Below are positions 23,101-32,283 of a DNA stretch of 64,000 nt, one piece after another. Source of the stretch: Cladosporium sp. IMV 00045 (Eukaryota; Ascomycota; Dothideomycetes; Cladosporiales; Cladosporiaceae); NCBI GenBank assembly GCA_001931905.2, contig MSJI02000869.1, forward strand, positions 97,861 through 161,860, written 5' to 3'. The position numbers and the translations under genes are program-made. The notes beneath the pieces are model-generated. The model searched no databases. It saw only the letters and a program-made list of their open reading frames with translations, and was not told the origin of the DNA. How positions within the stretch are numbered: position 1 is the first letter of the stretch; each line of letters begins with the position of its first letter.

Positions 23101-24745
23101 GAAACCAATGGGTTGTCAGACGCCGCAGAGAGAAGCTGACTACAAAGATCGGTATAAGCAGTTTGCCGAGATGGGTGATGAGAACGCCCCTCCATTCCAT
23201 TATGGAACGCACTACTCTTCGGCCATGATTGTCACTTCGTACTTGATCCGCATACAGCCATTCGTACAGTCCTACCTTCTGCTTCAAGGCGGCAACTTCG
23301 ACCACGCCGACAGACTGTTCGACTCCATCGAAAGAGCATGGCTCTCTGCTTCCCGAGAGAACATGACCGATGTGCGCGAGCTCACACCAGAGTTCTATTA
23401 TCTCCCTGAGTTTCTGAGCAACCTCAACGGCTACGACTTCGGTGCCAAGCAAGGCAACGACGAGCTCGTTGGTGACGTGAAGTTGCCTCCATGGGCCAAG
23501 GGCGATCCACATATCTTTATCGCCAAACATCGCGAGGCGCTGGAAAGCCCTTATGTCAGTGAGAATCTGCACCAATGGGTTGATCTTGTCTTTGGCTTTA
23601 AGCAACGAGGTGACGCTGCCATCGAGGCTACGAACGTGTTCCAGCATCTATCCTACGGTGGTGCGAAAGATCTGGACAATATCGAAGACCCTGTCGAGCG
23701 GCTAGCCACTATTGGGATCATTCACTCTTTCGGTCAAACGCCATACCAGGTGTTCCCACGGCCTCACCCTCACCGAGAAACGGAGAAGTTCGCCACAGCA
23801 AGGCTTGACACGATGGCAGAGTCTCTGACCAGGCTTCCCGCGCCGCTCGTGGAAGACAGCCATAAAGTTGAGACGATCATATTCTCGCCAACTCTAGACC
23901 GTGTGCTTTGCGCAGGCCCATGCATGCTTCACATGCTGCCTAACTGCGATCGCTACATACAATGGGGATTCGCCGATCACAGTCTGCGATTCTTCTCTTC
24001 GAACACCAGACGCCTGCTCGGCCTCTACGAAAACACACACATCGGACCAGTCACCACGACCACATTCGCAGACAGCAAGACCCTAATCACCGCCGGCGCA
24101 GACTGCACCCTAGCCATCTGGACAGTGACCAAGACGCGCGACGCGATCGAAATCGACTGGAAGACCTACCTTTTCGGACACCGCGCTCCCGTCACCATCC
24201 TCGCCGCCAGCCGCGTCTTCAGCACCCTCCTCTCCGTCTCCACCGACGGCCAAGTCCTCCTCTGGGACCTCAACCGCCACGACTGCATCCGCAGCCTGCT
24301 CCCACCCAGCAAGCAGAGTGTGCAAGCGGCCCAGATCAGCAGCACGACGGGCCACATCGCGCTCTGCCGCGGCGCGCACATGCTCCTCTTCACGCTCAAC
24401 GGGCACCTTCTCGTCTCGCAGAAAATCGCCGACGCCCCTCCCGACGACCAGATTCTCAGCTGCGCTTTCTACTCCGGCGCGGCGAACGAATGGGTCGAGC
24501 GCGAGCTGCTTTTCACGGGCCACGCGCATGGTGTTGTGAATGCTTGGGCCCTCACCACGCTCGCTGATGGGGCTTGGCATTTGTTGCTGGTTAATAGGTT
24601 GAATCATGTCGATATGACGAAGGAGGATGGGAGGAATATTGGCGCGGGCATCACGGCCATATTGCCCATGGCTGGTGCGGTTTACACGGGGGATGAGGAG
24701 GGGAAGGTCTGGGAGTGGGGGGTCATGCAGAGGGCGGGAGTGTGA
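17147..24745 (+). CDS. BEACH-domain WD40 protein (Bph1/LYST family)
   Basis: A single uninterrupted frame encodes 2,532 residues from the first ATG. In order: an alpha-helical armadillo-like N-terminus; a concanavalin A-like (LamG) module at about 358-445 (YSLTAWFRFDEFD, then KWYHLAIVHRR); a long helical middle; a PH-BEACH domain at about 1747-1878 (CEGLLVIGKKCLYLQDNFF, then RRFLFRDVSLEVFF). The BEACH domain is about 1925-2207 (FQYLMLINTMAGRSFND, FPWVLADY, FHYGTHYSSAM, DLVFGFKQRGDAA). C-terminal WD40 repeats follow (about 2240-2532). Members such as yeast Bph1 and mammalian LYST act in vesicle trafficking, lysosome-related organelle size and cell-wall sorting. The start is uncertain: the frame is open to 17075 without another ATG and an upstream exon is possible. 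Confidence 0.93.
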   Translation: MALTAGQIRRPRSSTSASRGLNADEQSSGVADLCRDLASVAPFLDDDDCKRIVTISRGLGPALTESSATKDVFRRGGGLSSVLQAIKELCQSGVDQRAFSVDAAAEAIASLLTLLSTAFSGHRGNERYFADRLDGWNVLQNALLTLLDVILEDSNHEGQLDVAKTLLVGIFHLAFGEDDGSRLVASLESVTSDDSTDQGARKLLKGHEIIVQPQACSLSIRMLLRLLQVQPSEDDTSLQTLSKSSVNLVYDLTSLCVRNRYALWETGITSHLMSVWLDSNATDECGLTAKKFLHLLKGFGVSNLDDAALLFRRACESDDARSLLLETLQASKAPASIQFDLSQSGHSSVELKSLPRPFPPSIGYSLTAWFRFDEFDSRTHTTLFGAFDETQTCFLLAYLERDTRSLILQTSIRNSKPSVRFKSTKFAAGKWYHLAIVHRRSSADPKHSPVMLFVDGEFAEQVKIGYPETPMLEESHPRELPMRSQGRQARTVQAFFGTPADLAARLGPNQITEKWSLAGAHLYQVPLTDELVAVHHKLGPRYYGNMQDCLGPLLTYQASAELNRYNELLHPDKSEKSEIVTATEGRGSDVLTESKLLLSISPMAILNPDASNVKSLVAQYGLDKRSKQRYEELVKAGEAIAINTAIPTISEALGRPYGCAILKGDPVVVLPKSFDDTAWCLSGCLPVLLKLLEAATSKAAFLQAVEIFFECVQDSWRISEAMEKGSGFGILSLIIREKLGFESGASASYVTSRKPSAMLPLEDRQALPLPLLHLILKFVGFDCAAPENSMIVNPMGYRVLLVDFDTWRRCDAETQKLYYEQFVHFVGRNKHHGFNQKRLTRMRVLKRLVEGLKVEDAPQDCVEPLMSALKALVDTSTHGSYKDLAMFIAFGLHDERAQQTRPIKSIASAVQVRQRAVSWARRGSSRPTTPGGASPMPARPCISRADLAVRMLELLTNVLSDDRSPTATKRFIRAVPSRWLSHMLSEPDVRVVVLAVRIACRCLSTLGPDFKSSFVDKNGGFVTLKARMKAYWRSPSLWTLAFAMMFGRDIAPAALQNGLTVFGLVEALNVNDSLYVLHPEMLQPIMNMLEAALRDVVKTDEPADSDVKIVKTIMQFLSELYTRSAGFREFATSSRYVQEILFVLYPVIVGSDRLSAATEYQADKDSLSFKGEEVVMRPHSNSLGERPPSVRSLQMEGEKRPPSPSKRVAAPRRLSSFVLVHKGARKSNVPAARFSPAISTTSAEPVKLKVGNSLVESLLEVCINLFIDLICNKKEFNGVGLFLKVPPGFREHQAYFESYILVHTLSQLWNHLQLDQALLQETRVLTNLGRFCGHMAEAVFEGWFINGAQPVIDFIGKVLDYLQQPDIAAVKSVRLCAQAINTMRIVFLRVMLLRLSELDESVDELESIAFLDQMNYWQTILFSTENQETPFIRLICYLLYMKLTTTVKSVRFAAARLWRTMLMQKPTETATLLTYAMGSEQRHLSTGFMKLVSLDDEDFILWVDENRKSLDSIFVDALAKPWDDFVSEENRRNEESAKLRLNKRKEKLRQWQSEEASVDDFLQHYESSTKHWRANVHAQEKLKLQRSMQDHQENVHLVFTVFARLEHLMRQPCGLDANAEITKWQLDETEGANRMRMRTLPDLSPSTQSYQSKRKFSERHNLSKLALNTQVGPPIKDDVVSSIPNTPADATDGTSDKPGDGRSRGDSISNSQLLEGGFEMVEDPQEGEDGIIEDKNRKVMTSLQRGDMVQQLYNISRIVGLEACEGLLVIGKKCLYLQDNFFQRSDGEIVSVSQAPEDEKDPYVQLISGKDVGSQRSRNSIGEQASRNWTWMEVLSVSKRRFLFRDVSLEVFFTDGRSYLLTCINKSKRDELYSAIVSRAPHVHSATTVASEDAWRLDNLRNPEEAPQSFGSRFASALKGGTPHAATKKWIKGDMSNFQYLMLINTMAGRSFNDLTQYPVFPWVLADYSSDELDLTNPKTFRDFSKPMGCQTPQREADYKDRYKQFAEMGDENAPPFHYGTHYSSAMIVTSYLIRIQPFVQSYLLLQGGNFDHADRLFDSIERAWLSASRENMTDVRELTPEFYYLPEFLSNLNGYDFGAKQGNDELVGDVKLPPWAKGDPHIFIAKHREALESPYVSENLHQWVDLVFGFKQRGDAAIEATNVFQHLSYGGAKDLDNIEDPVERLATIGIIHSFGQTPYQVFPRPHPHRETEKFATARLDTMAESLTRLPAPLVEDSHKVETIIFSPTLDRVLCAGPCMLHMLPNCDRYIQWGFADHSLRFFSSNTRRLLGLYENTHIGPVTTTTFADSKTLITAGADCTLAIWTVTKTRDAIEIDWKTYLFGHRAPVTILAASRVFSTLLSVSTDGQVLLWDLNRHDCIRSLLPPSKQSVQAAQISSTTGHIALCRGAHMLLFTLNGHLLVSQKIADAPPDDQILSCAFYSGAANEWVERELLFTGHAHGVVNAWALTTLADGAWHLLLVNRLNHVDMTKEDGRNIGAGITAILPMAGAVYTGDEEGKVWEWGVMQRAGV

Positions 24746-26170
24746 GGTGAAGTGAAGTGATTGATCTATAGAGGGCATGGAGCGTTTAGGGATTCGGATT
24801 TTCTTAAGCGGAGGGGTTTTCGTTTGATGGTGTTTTGGGGCGTTTTTGTCAGTGGGGATCGTTGTTGAGTTTGTCTTATTCTTACTTAAGGGGGGAGAAT
24901 ATACGTGTCGAATGCGGTGGAAAAGTTAAGCCTTTCGTCGAAAACCAGGGGTTCCAAAAGCTCACGTGGTACTCGAAATTCCTTTCAAGTACATAGCAGA
25001 AGAGATCTTCGTGGTTTTCAACTCGAACGACTCGGATGTTTCCGATGCCCTGAGGTGTCAGTCAAGAATTTCTCGGTCGTGAGAGTCTTCTTCCGACAAG
25101 CCCTACATAAGGCTCTCCAGCCTTAAGAGCTCGTTGTGCATAGCTCATTCGTCTAGGAAGGACTTCAGTACAATGCTAATTCTTAGGCAATGCTTTTAAA
25201 CGACCATGAAAGCATGTCTTTTGAACGGAGGTATCGTTTGTTTCGACAATTGCCGCGCCGCGGGATATTCGAACGACACCAGCACGCAAACTTATGGTGG
25301 TATTTTCTTTCGGACCTTTCCGAAGTGGCAGCCTAACAATGGGGCATGTCCAAACTAGTACCATGAGGATTTCTCCAGTAGTGGTATAATAGTTCGACAA
25401 ATAGCGCGACATCGTTCCTCCTGCCCCGGTCAAATGCTGTAGCATACGCGGCCGGTGTCGGTGCTCTTCAGCTCTAGCCTGCGTGTAGGGCCGTGGAAAG
25501 TCCTGTATGTTGATAAATTCTTTGCAGGTGGATACCTACTCATCTCAGACATTGGTGTTACTCGCTCATAGATCTCTTCTAGTGAGCATATACAGATCAG
25601 TGCAGATGTACGCTCGTGCTCCTGAAGTGAAGAAGCACCGAGCTTATACGCTTGACATAGTCGTATGAGAGCGGTTCACTCAGGGTGTTCAGGGCTGTAC
25701 TGTTGTTGACGGATCGTTCGGCACAGGGCTAGACACACAGCTTAAAAGTCTTATCTGACCAAAATGGGTGATTGCGTATGCACCAATAGTGGTGCGACTT
25801 TTGCACCTTCAGCGGTGCTTGACGTGTGTGAACGCGTGGGAACACCGTTTCTATCATTGGAGAGGACCCGAGTATCAGATAGACTGGTGACGAATATTTT
25901 GTTTCGAATCACCTCAAAGAGCAGTCGTCTAAGGAGTTCTGTGTGTGAGAAGATAAGCACGTGAGACAGCCAGGGGTCCACCCTTCCCGCAGTCCCGCGC
26001 TCCTTCCAGCTCAGGAGGGGCCTTTCCTTGTGGCTAAGCGCCGCGTCACCGGGCTGGCATCAATCAAATCATCATCAGGCAACTGCCTTACAACCTCTCT
26101 TTTGCTTCCTCTTCTTCTCCAACACCTCTTCACAAACCCAGTCGAGGTTCATCATCGACACACAGACACC
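24746..26170. other. Intergenic region
   Basis: No coding or repeat feature is recognised. The rightmost 130 bases are pyrimidine-rich and look like the leader of the gene starting at 26171. Confidence 0.5.
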
Positions 26171-27475
26171 ATGCTCGGTCGTTCAGTCGGCATCATCGCC
26201 ACTTGCAGTGCGCTGGGCGCCAACGCCTTCCTGCTCCCTCCAGGCGTTGCGCCCGGAGGCCCACCACCACCGCCCCACGAAGCTGGCATCAACCCTTTCA
26301 CCAGCGTCAACCCGAAAAGCCAGATTCTGGAACTGCCCTGCTCCTCTTGTGCCTTCCCAGCAGCGAAGGCCGAGGAAAAGGCCACTGATGAGGACGACAC
26401 CGTGACGATCCAGGGTGGCGCAAACAACCTGGTCCTCAACTTCACCGTTTCCGAAGACGGCCAGGAGCTGAATCTGAACGATGTGCCAATCTACCCAGTC
26501 CAGGCCGGATTTGATGTGCTCGGAAGTGAGAGGGCACACTCTTGGATCGTGCAGCAGCTGCCAGCCTCGAGCTCTATTGAGGATTTGGAGGCTGATGAGA
26601 GCAAGGGCACGCCTCTTCGTATCAGCGGTGCGGGTACCAAGATCTCACAGAAGAAGATCGTATCGGCGAATGGAGAGGAGGTCGTCCCTCTGGCTTTCCA
26701 GATTCTGAGCCTCAACGATCAGCCGATGACTATCGACGAGGTGGCAATTCAGGTCCTCAGGACTGACGATGGCGAGCTTCTTATTCTCTCTGTCGAGCCA
26801 GCCCACGAGAACATGATGGATCACCTCCCGATGACATTTGGACCACCGCCACCTCACCCTCACCCTCACCCTCACCACGAGGGCCCTCCCGAGGGTCCTA
26901 AGGATGGCCACGGACCTAAGCAGTGCAACTCTCTTCCGGCTCCCCTGTGCCGCTTCCTACACGCCATGGACGAGAAGTTCGAGGCCGCAAAGAACAGCCG
27001 CATCGGCAACGCCGTTGGCTGTGGTGGTCGCAAGAACGGTCCTCCGCACGCCATGCCTGGTCACTTCAGGCCTCACTGGGGTCCTCCTGATGCTGATGGC
27101 GACCGCAACCTGGAGGGTGGCATGCCTCACATGCGCCCGCACGGTCACCACGGCCACAAGGGTCCTCACGGCCCCCACGGCCCTCACCACAGACATGCTC
27201 TTGCACACGCTTTCTTCAAGGGTGTCGTTGCCATCCTTATCCCAGTCATGGCAGGCATCTTCGTTGGCTTGACTGTCAGCATGGTTGGTTTGCTTGTCGG
27301 CAAGCTGATCGGCTTCCTCTGGATCAAGTTCGTCCGTGGTGGCAAGCGCGGATATGCTCGTGTTGCTGTGGATGAGGAGGCTGAGCATGAGGACGATGTG
27401 CAGAAAGATTCGGAGGCGCCGCCAGTCTACGAGGACGCCCCTCCGTACGAGCTTAGCGAGAAGGAGCAGAACTAG
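26171..27475 (+). CDS. Secreted/membrane-anchored His-Pro-rich protein, function unknown
   Basis: One exon encodes 434 residues. It starts with a signal peptide (MLGRSVGIIATCSALGANA), then a proline-rich segment and CSSCAFP. A beta-rich lumenal or extracellular domain follows (about 70-215), and after it a histidine/proline-rich stretch (PPPPHPHPHPHHE at about 221-240 and repeated GPHG/HGHHGH at about 315-340). A single C-terminal transmembrane region (about 347-385) precedes a cytosolic tail with PPVY and PPYE, a PPxY-type site that Nedd4/Rsp5 ligases bind in other proteins. The ATG at 26171 was chosen because it starts the signal peptide; the frame is open further upstream. I do not recognise a named function. 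Metal binding by the His-rich linker and ubiquitin-dependent turnover by the tail are inferences. Confidence 0.8.
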   Translation: MLGRSVGIIATCSALGANAFLLPPGVAPGGPPPPPHEAGINPFTSVNPKSQILELPCSSCAFPAAKAEEKATDEDDTVTIQGGANNLVLNFTVSEDGQELNLNDVPIYPVQAGFDVLGSERAHSWIVQQLPASSSIEDLEADESKGTPLRISGAGTKISQKKIVSANGEEVVPLAFQILSLNDQPMTIDEVAIQVLRTDDGELLILSVEPAHENMMDHLPMTFGPPPPHPHPHPHHEGPPEGPKDGHGPKQCNSLPAPLCRFLHAMDEKFEAAKNSRIGNAVGCGGRKNGPPHAMPGHFRPHWGPPDADGDRNLEGGMPHMRPHGHHGHKGPHGPHGPHHRHALAHAFFKGVVAILIPVMAGIFVGLTVSMVGLLVGKLIGFLWIKFVRGGKRGYARVAVDEEAEHEDDVQKDSEAPPVYEDAPPYELSEKEQN

Positions 27476-27941
27476 ACTAAGTTCGCACTACAGCGTCTCA
27501 ATCCGAGACTTGATATTATACCCACGGAACAAGCGTGGCTTTCTTTTATGGAATAGGAACGGCCAGGCTGGATATGGAAATGGACATGGCGTTTGCATCT
27601 TACCTTGAGTTGAAGGACAATCAGTGTAGTATAGCTAGCAGCTACGGTTTTTATATGTTGAATCTACTTCTATATTATATTTTACATAAAACATCATCTC
27701 CGTTGCTGCGTAGAAAGTGAATAAATATTCAATCGTGAACATTCACCCAGGTCTTGGCACAGCGCGACTTCCCCCCGTCCATCCCGCTTGAAGCTCACTC
27801 TCTGAACGTCAATCAACAAGCCAGCCCAGCGAGTCGAGCTTCGCAACTCCAGCACCTCACCGCAACGCCCGCCCAGCGCACTTCTGCGCTCCCTTACCCC
27901 CTTCCTCACCTCCGTAACCCACCGAACAACTCTCCCAAACC
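27476..27941. other. Intergenic region, 3' UTR and Arp1 promoter
   Basis: An AT-rich 3' flank (27630-27740) passes into a C-rich promoter and leader (27770-27941). No other feature is seen. Confidence 0.5.
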
Positions 27942-29318
27942 ATGGCCGACCTCCACAACACGCCCATCGTAATCGACAACGGCAGCGGCACCATCCGCGC
28001 AGGCTACGCCGGCGAGGACCTGCCCAAATGCTTCTTCCCGTCCTTCGTGGGCCGGCCGAAGCATCCACGCGTTCTGGCGGGCGGTTTGGAGGGCGACACG
28101 TTCATTGGAAACAGAGCGCAGGAGTTGAGGGGTTTGCTCAAGATTCGGTATCCCCTTGAACATGGCGTGGTCACGGATTGGGACGATATGGAGAGGATTT
28201 GGCAGTATGTTTATACGGATGAGTTGAAGACGTTGAGTGAGGAGGTGAGTGATATTTTCTTGTTTGGGTGATTTGGGGGGATTGAGAGGTCAGGGATGAG
28301 GAAGATGAGGAAGGGGAGGGATGTTTTTTGTTGTTTTAAGGGGATAACTTTTTTTTTGATCTTTGGCTGACGATTGCTTTTTTGCAGCACCCGGTATTGC
28401 TCACCGAGGCACCTCTAAACCCCAAAGCGAACCGCGACACCGCTGCTCAGATCCTGTTCGAGACGTTCAACGTGCCCGCGCTCTACACATCCATTCAAGC
28501 CGTGCTGTCATTATACGCTTCCGGCCGCACGACTGGTATTGTCCTCGACGCTGGCGACGGCGTTTCCCACGCTGTGCCCGTATACGAGGGCTTCGCTATT
28601 CCCAACAGCATTCGCCGCATTGACGTGGCTGGCCGCGACGTTACGGAGAACTTGCAAACACTGCTACGCAAAGAAGGCACCGTCTTCCACACGAGCGCCG
28701 AGAAGGAGGTTGTCAAGCAAATCAAGGAGAAAACCTCATACATTGCCCTGGACCCGAGGAAGGAGGAGAAGGAATGGATGGCTGCTTCATCGCGCGGCGG
28801 AGACACCAAGACGGTCGAGTACGCGCTGCCTGACGGGCAGAAGTTGAAGATCGGCCCTGAGCGCTTCAGAGCACCGGAGATCTTGTTCGATCCTGAGATC
28901 ATCGGATCAGAGTGGCCGGGTCTTCACCAGATCGTCGTCGACGCAATCAACAGGTCAGACATGGATCTCCGAAAGGCATTGTTTGGCAACATCGTTCTCT
29001 CCGGCGGCTCGACGATGATCAAGGGATTCGGTGACAGGCTGTTGCACGAAGTTCAGCGGTTGGCTGTCAAGGATATGCGCATCAAGATCTTCGCGCCGCC
29101 TGAGAGACTGTACAGCACGTGGATCGGCGGTAGCATTCTTGCGGGTCTCAGTACCTTCCGCAAGATGTACGTGACGGTGGATGACTGGCATGAGAGTGAG
29201 TTCTGACCATTTCCCTAACCAATGCCGACCTTTCGGTGATGTGTGCATGACATGAGAATCCGCTAACATCGACCGCCCACCTGCAGATCCAGACATCATC
29301 CATCAGAAATTCGCCTGA
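27942..29318 (+). CDS. arp1: Actin-related protein Arp1 (centractin), dynactin filament subunit
   Basis: Three exons (27942..28244, 28388..29195, 29287..29318) give 380 residues; donors are GTGAGT and acceptors are GCAG, with phases agreeing. The actin fold is clear: phosphate loop 1 [30 protein letters not shown], phosphate loop 2 [33 protein letters not shown] and the C-terminal [15 protein letters not shown]. Differences from conventional actin ([13 protein letters not shown] at the DNase loop region, end HQKFA) point to Arp1. In dynactin, Arp1 forms the short filament that links dynein to cargo, needed for nuclear migration and hyphal transport. The last exon codes for only ten residues and the stop, a tiny terminal exon that is easily missed by gene predictors. 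Confidence 0.92.
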
Positions 29319-31788
29319 GCCAGTTGCACATCGCCAGCAAGGTAATGGTCGACCGCAGTATGGTCACAAGATCTTGCTCGATGACGAACAGACGACGTAT
29401 GGAAAACTCGAAACTCGACAGACACCGCTCAGGAAGAGATGGTCATGGTCAATTCACGCGAGGATGATGATGGAAGCCCTACCGCTCATTACTTGCTTAC
29501 TGCTGTATGACGACCCAGCCTCTCTATACCGGCATGAAGATCGACCGGCCGGCTCCGCACTCTGGGGCTTGCGCGCCCTAATCGCCCGCTCCAGACATAT
29601 TCCACGAGGGCAACGGGCTTGAAGGCTGATGATGAGCCGCGGGTACCTGTTACCTGATGGATGACGCCGAGAAAGACAAGGTTGCGAAGCGAGAAGAGAA
29701 GGGAGAAAACAAGTGTCTCGTCGTTCGGCTGCTGCTGGCCCTCGGTTCGATGCCATAAAAACACGGCACATTTTCCTTCTCCTACCCTAACAATAAGGCG
29801 GGGCCGTGGAAAGTGCCAGAGGGACAAACGCTTGGGGGAGAAGCATAATGCGGGGAATTCCAGGGGCGTGGCAAATTCCTCTCCCTCTCGCTTCGTATAG
29901 TGATAATTAAGGTAGCGTAATGAATGTAACCGAACGGGCTAGAGCGGCAAGACAAGGTTTCGCCCTTCGCATGCGGAGGTGAGATTGCAATACAACGACT
30001 TTACCAAGAACCGCGCAGACTAGAACGTACCTTGCAGATCACGCGGCTGAGAGGGGGGCTGGAGGCTGTGGAAAGTTAAGCACGTGGACTATAGTGTCTG
30101 GTATACCAGGTGATCAGAAGTCAAGTGTGTAATTCATCATCATTGGAGATGGTCTTGGATCATGATACGTGTTTCCAATGGACCGCCGGACTGGACGGAG
30201 CACGACATGTCGCGGCGTTCTTGCACGATGTCCAAAATGCTCGCTCCTTCTTGTCGAGTCTTGCGTGAACAGACGCAACTCTGGCGTGCTATTACACACA
30301 TCTACACGCAAGAGGAAGTTGAAACGTAAGAAGTCAACTACCTACGTTGTATAGGCACGTAAGAAGTTCCCTTGCAAACGAAATGCAACCGTCAGCGCAG
30401 CCGGCGAAACTCTAGCTTGGCCTATACGCACCGCCTCTCCGCAGATCGCGAGATCTCACTATTTCACGTAACCATAATATAACAACAACAACGGCGATGA
30501 TGAAGAGGATTCACCCTACCCCGAGCATCGCGGAGACACGATCGCGGGCAACGGCAGGAGAAGGGGGGAAAGGGCGGGGCCATTATACCAGAGCACGGCA
30601 ACTGCTTGGAGGAATAAAACATGCGGTGGACAAACCGACAGATCGAACAGAAGAGGCATTTTCCAGGCAGGAATTACGTTTGCTTACCCCATGAAAATGC
30701 ATGTTTTGGGCAATCCTGGGGGTAATAGAAACCTCATGCCTTGGCCATTCACCCCCGCAAAGCCGCTTGTTTCGCCGCCGTCGACCGGGCGGCTTGTTTG
30801 GGGCCGCGCCAGGCCGCGTGACTTGGACTTTGAGGGACGACCGCTGGTTTGGCTGTTATGACGAGATGATGTGAGGAAGTGCCGGCGTCATTTACTGGTT
30901 GCTAGTGGCGGACACGTGTTTTGGATGGGAGGAGGTGGTCATGTGGTTGGAGATCCTTGGTTGCTTGGGCCAGGCAGAGAGAGAGGCAGACCCAGCACAG
31001 ATGATGAAGTGAGGTGAGCTGAGACGACCTTGATGAACGAATGGCAGGCGAAAGTGAGGCCACATTTCGCCCTATACACAGCAACACAGACTGCACTCAG
31101 CAGACACGCAGATCATGCAGGCATCTCGATTCGCAGGCCAAGATGCGGAGAGACGACCTTGCATAGGCGTACAGTTGACCAAAGCGCAGAGTCTCGCGCA
31201 TCGTCGGCCCAGGGCTAGCGAGCACGTCGTCATGAATGTGAGAGACTTGTGACTTTTCACTTCCCCCTTCTCCACACGCAAAAAAACTTTTTACGTACCG
31301 TGCACCCAAGTCACTCGCCCAAACTATGCCGCTAACTGCAAAGTCGCTGCCGTTAACTGCAAGTACATCCATCCTTTATGCCTGGGCCATGAATGGCGAC
31401 GGGCCAAGAGCGCGCGCGTGATGGCTTTTCTGTGGGCTGGCGAAACGCCCTCTCTCTCGGCCCTCGCGCCATCAGAGACGGTGTGAAGGGCGACCTGTTG
31501 CCTTCCTTTGCAAATTTGCGCATTATAAGACCGCCTGATATCCGGTAGGCTTTTTTGAGGCTCTCTTTCATTTTTCAACGATATCCATCTCTCCCACCCC
31601 ACACTACTTTCAAAGAAGCTCTCACTTCCCATCGATCAACATACCTATCCCGTGCCTGCCAATCACTACTGCACGTCGATCCTTCTTCTGATCTACCAGC
31701 CTACATCAACCCATCTACAACACTTCACATCAACACTCTACCTACCATCCAACCGGTAGACCCCATCACACACAACACATCAACAACA
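29319..31788. other. Intergenic region of 2.5 kb
   Basis: No gene is recognised. Purine-rich and G-rich stretches are scattered through it (for example 30550-30620). The pyrimidine- and A/C-rich segment from about 31555 to 31788 looks like the leader of the PAR32-like gene; its frame is open to that point but contains no upstream ATG. Confidence 0.5.
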
Positions 31789-32283
31789 ATGTCTTCCCGC
31801 AACTACTCCGTCACCGAACCCCATCCCTCCGTCCCCAAGACCGGCACTTTCGTGCTCGGTGGCGGCATCGGCGGCGCCGGCAACTACAAGCGCTACAACG
31901 CATCTGAAATCACCTCCGGCCCCAGCGCCCAAGGCCCTCCCTCGCGCATCACCCTCAACCGCGCCGCCTCTTCAAACCGCAGCGTCATGCGTGTCGGCCG
32001 TGGCGGCGCCGGCAACACCTTCAAGACCCCCGAGGCCGAGGAGCCCATGTTCCAATTCGACGAGGAGATGAACGCCCGCCGCGAGAACCAGGCCCCCGTC
32101 TACCACATCGGCCGCGGCGGCGCGGCGAATTTCGTCGATGAGAGCAAGCCTTTCAACGCTCCTCTGCGCAAGGCTAGCTCTGACGCTTCTTCCGTCTCAA
32201 GCGGTAGCAGTGCCGGTAGCGCCAGGCGTAGCATCGAGGGTGCTATTGGCAAGTTCACTCGCAAGCTGTCTGCTCGCTCATAG
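31789..32283 (+). CDS. PAR32-like protein with GRGGAGN repeats (DUF3602)
   Basis: One exon encodes 164 residues. Three copies of the family repeat are visible: LGGGIGGAGNYKRY (23-36), VGRGGAGNTFK (69-79) and IGRGGAANFVDE (107-118). The remainder is low-complexity and Ser-rich, with a basic C-terminus (GKFTRKLSARS). This is the signature of the fungal DUF3602 family that includes yeast Par32, a phosphoprotein acting downstream of TORC1 to control ammonium transporters. The protein is likely intrinsically disordered and phosphorylated. The repeats place it confidently in the family; the nitrogen-signalling role is by homology only. Confidence 0.85.
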   Translation: MSSRNYSVTEPHPSVPKTGTFVLGGGIGGAGNYKRYNASEITSGPSAQGPPSRITLNRAASSNRSVMRVGRGGAGNTFKTPEAEEPMFQFDEEMNARRENQAPVYHIGRGGAANFVDESKPFNAPLRKASSDASSVSSGSSAGSARRSIEGAIGKFTRKLSARS

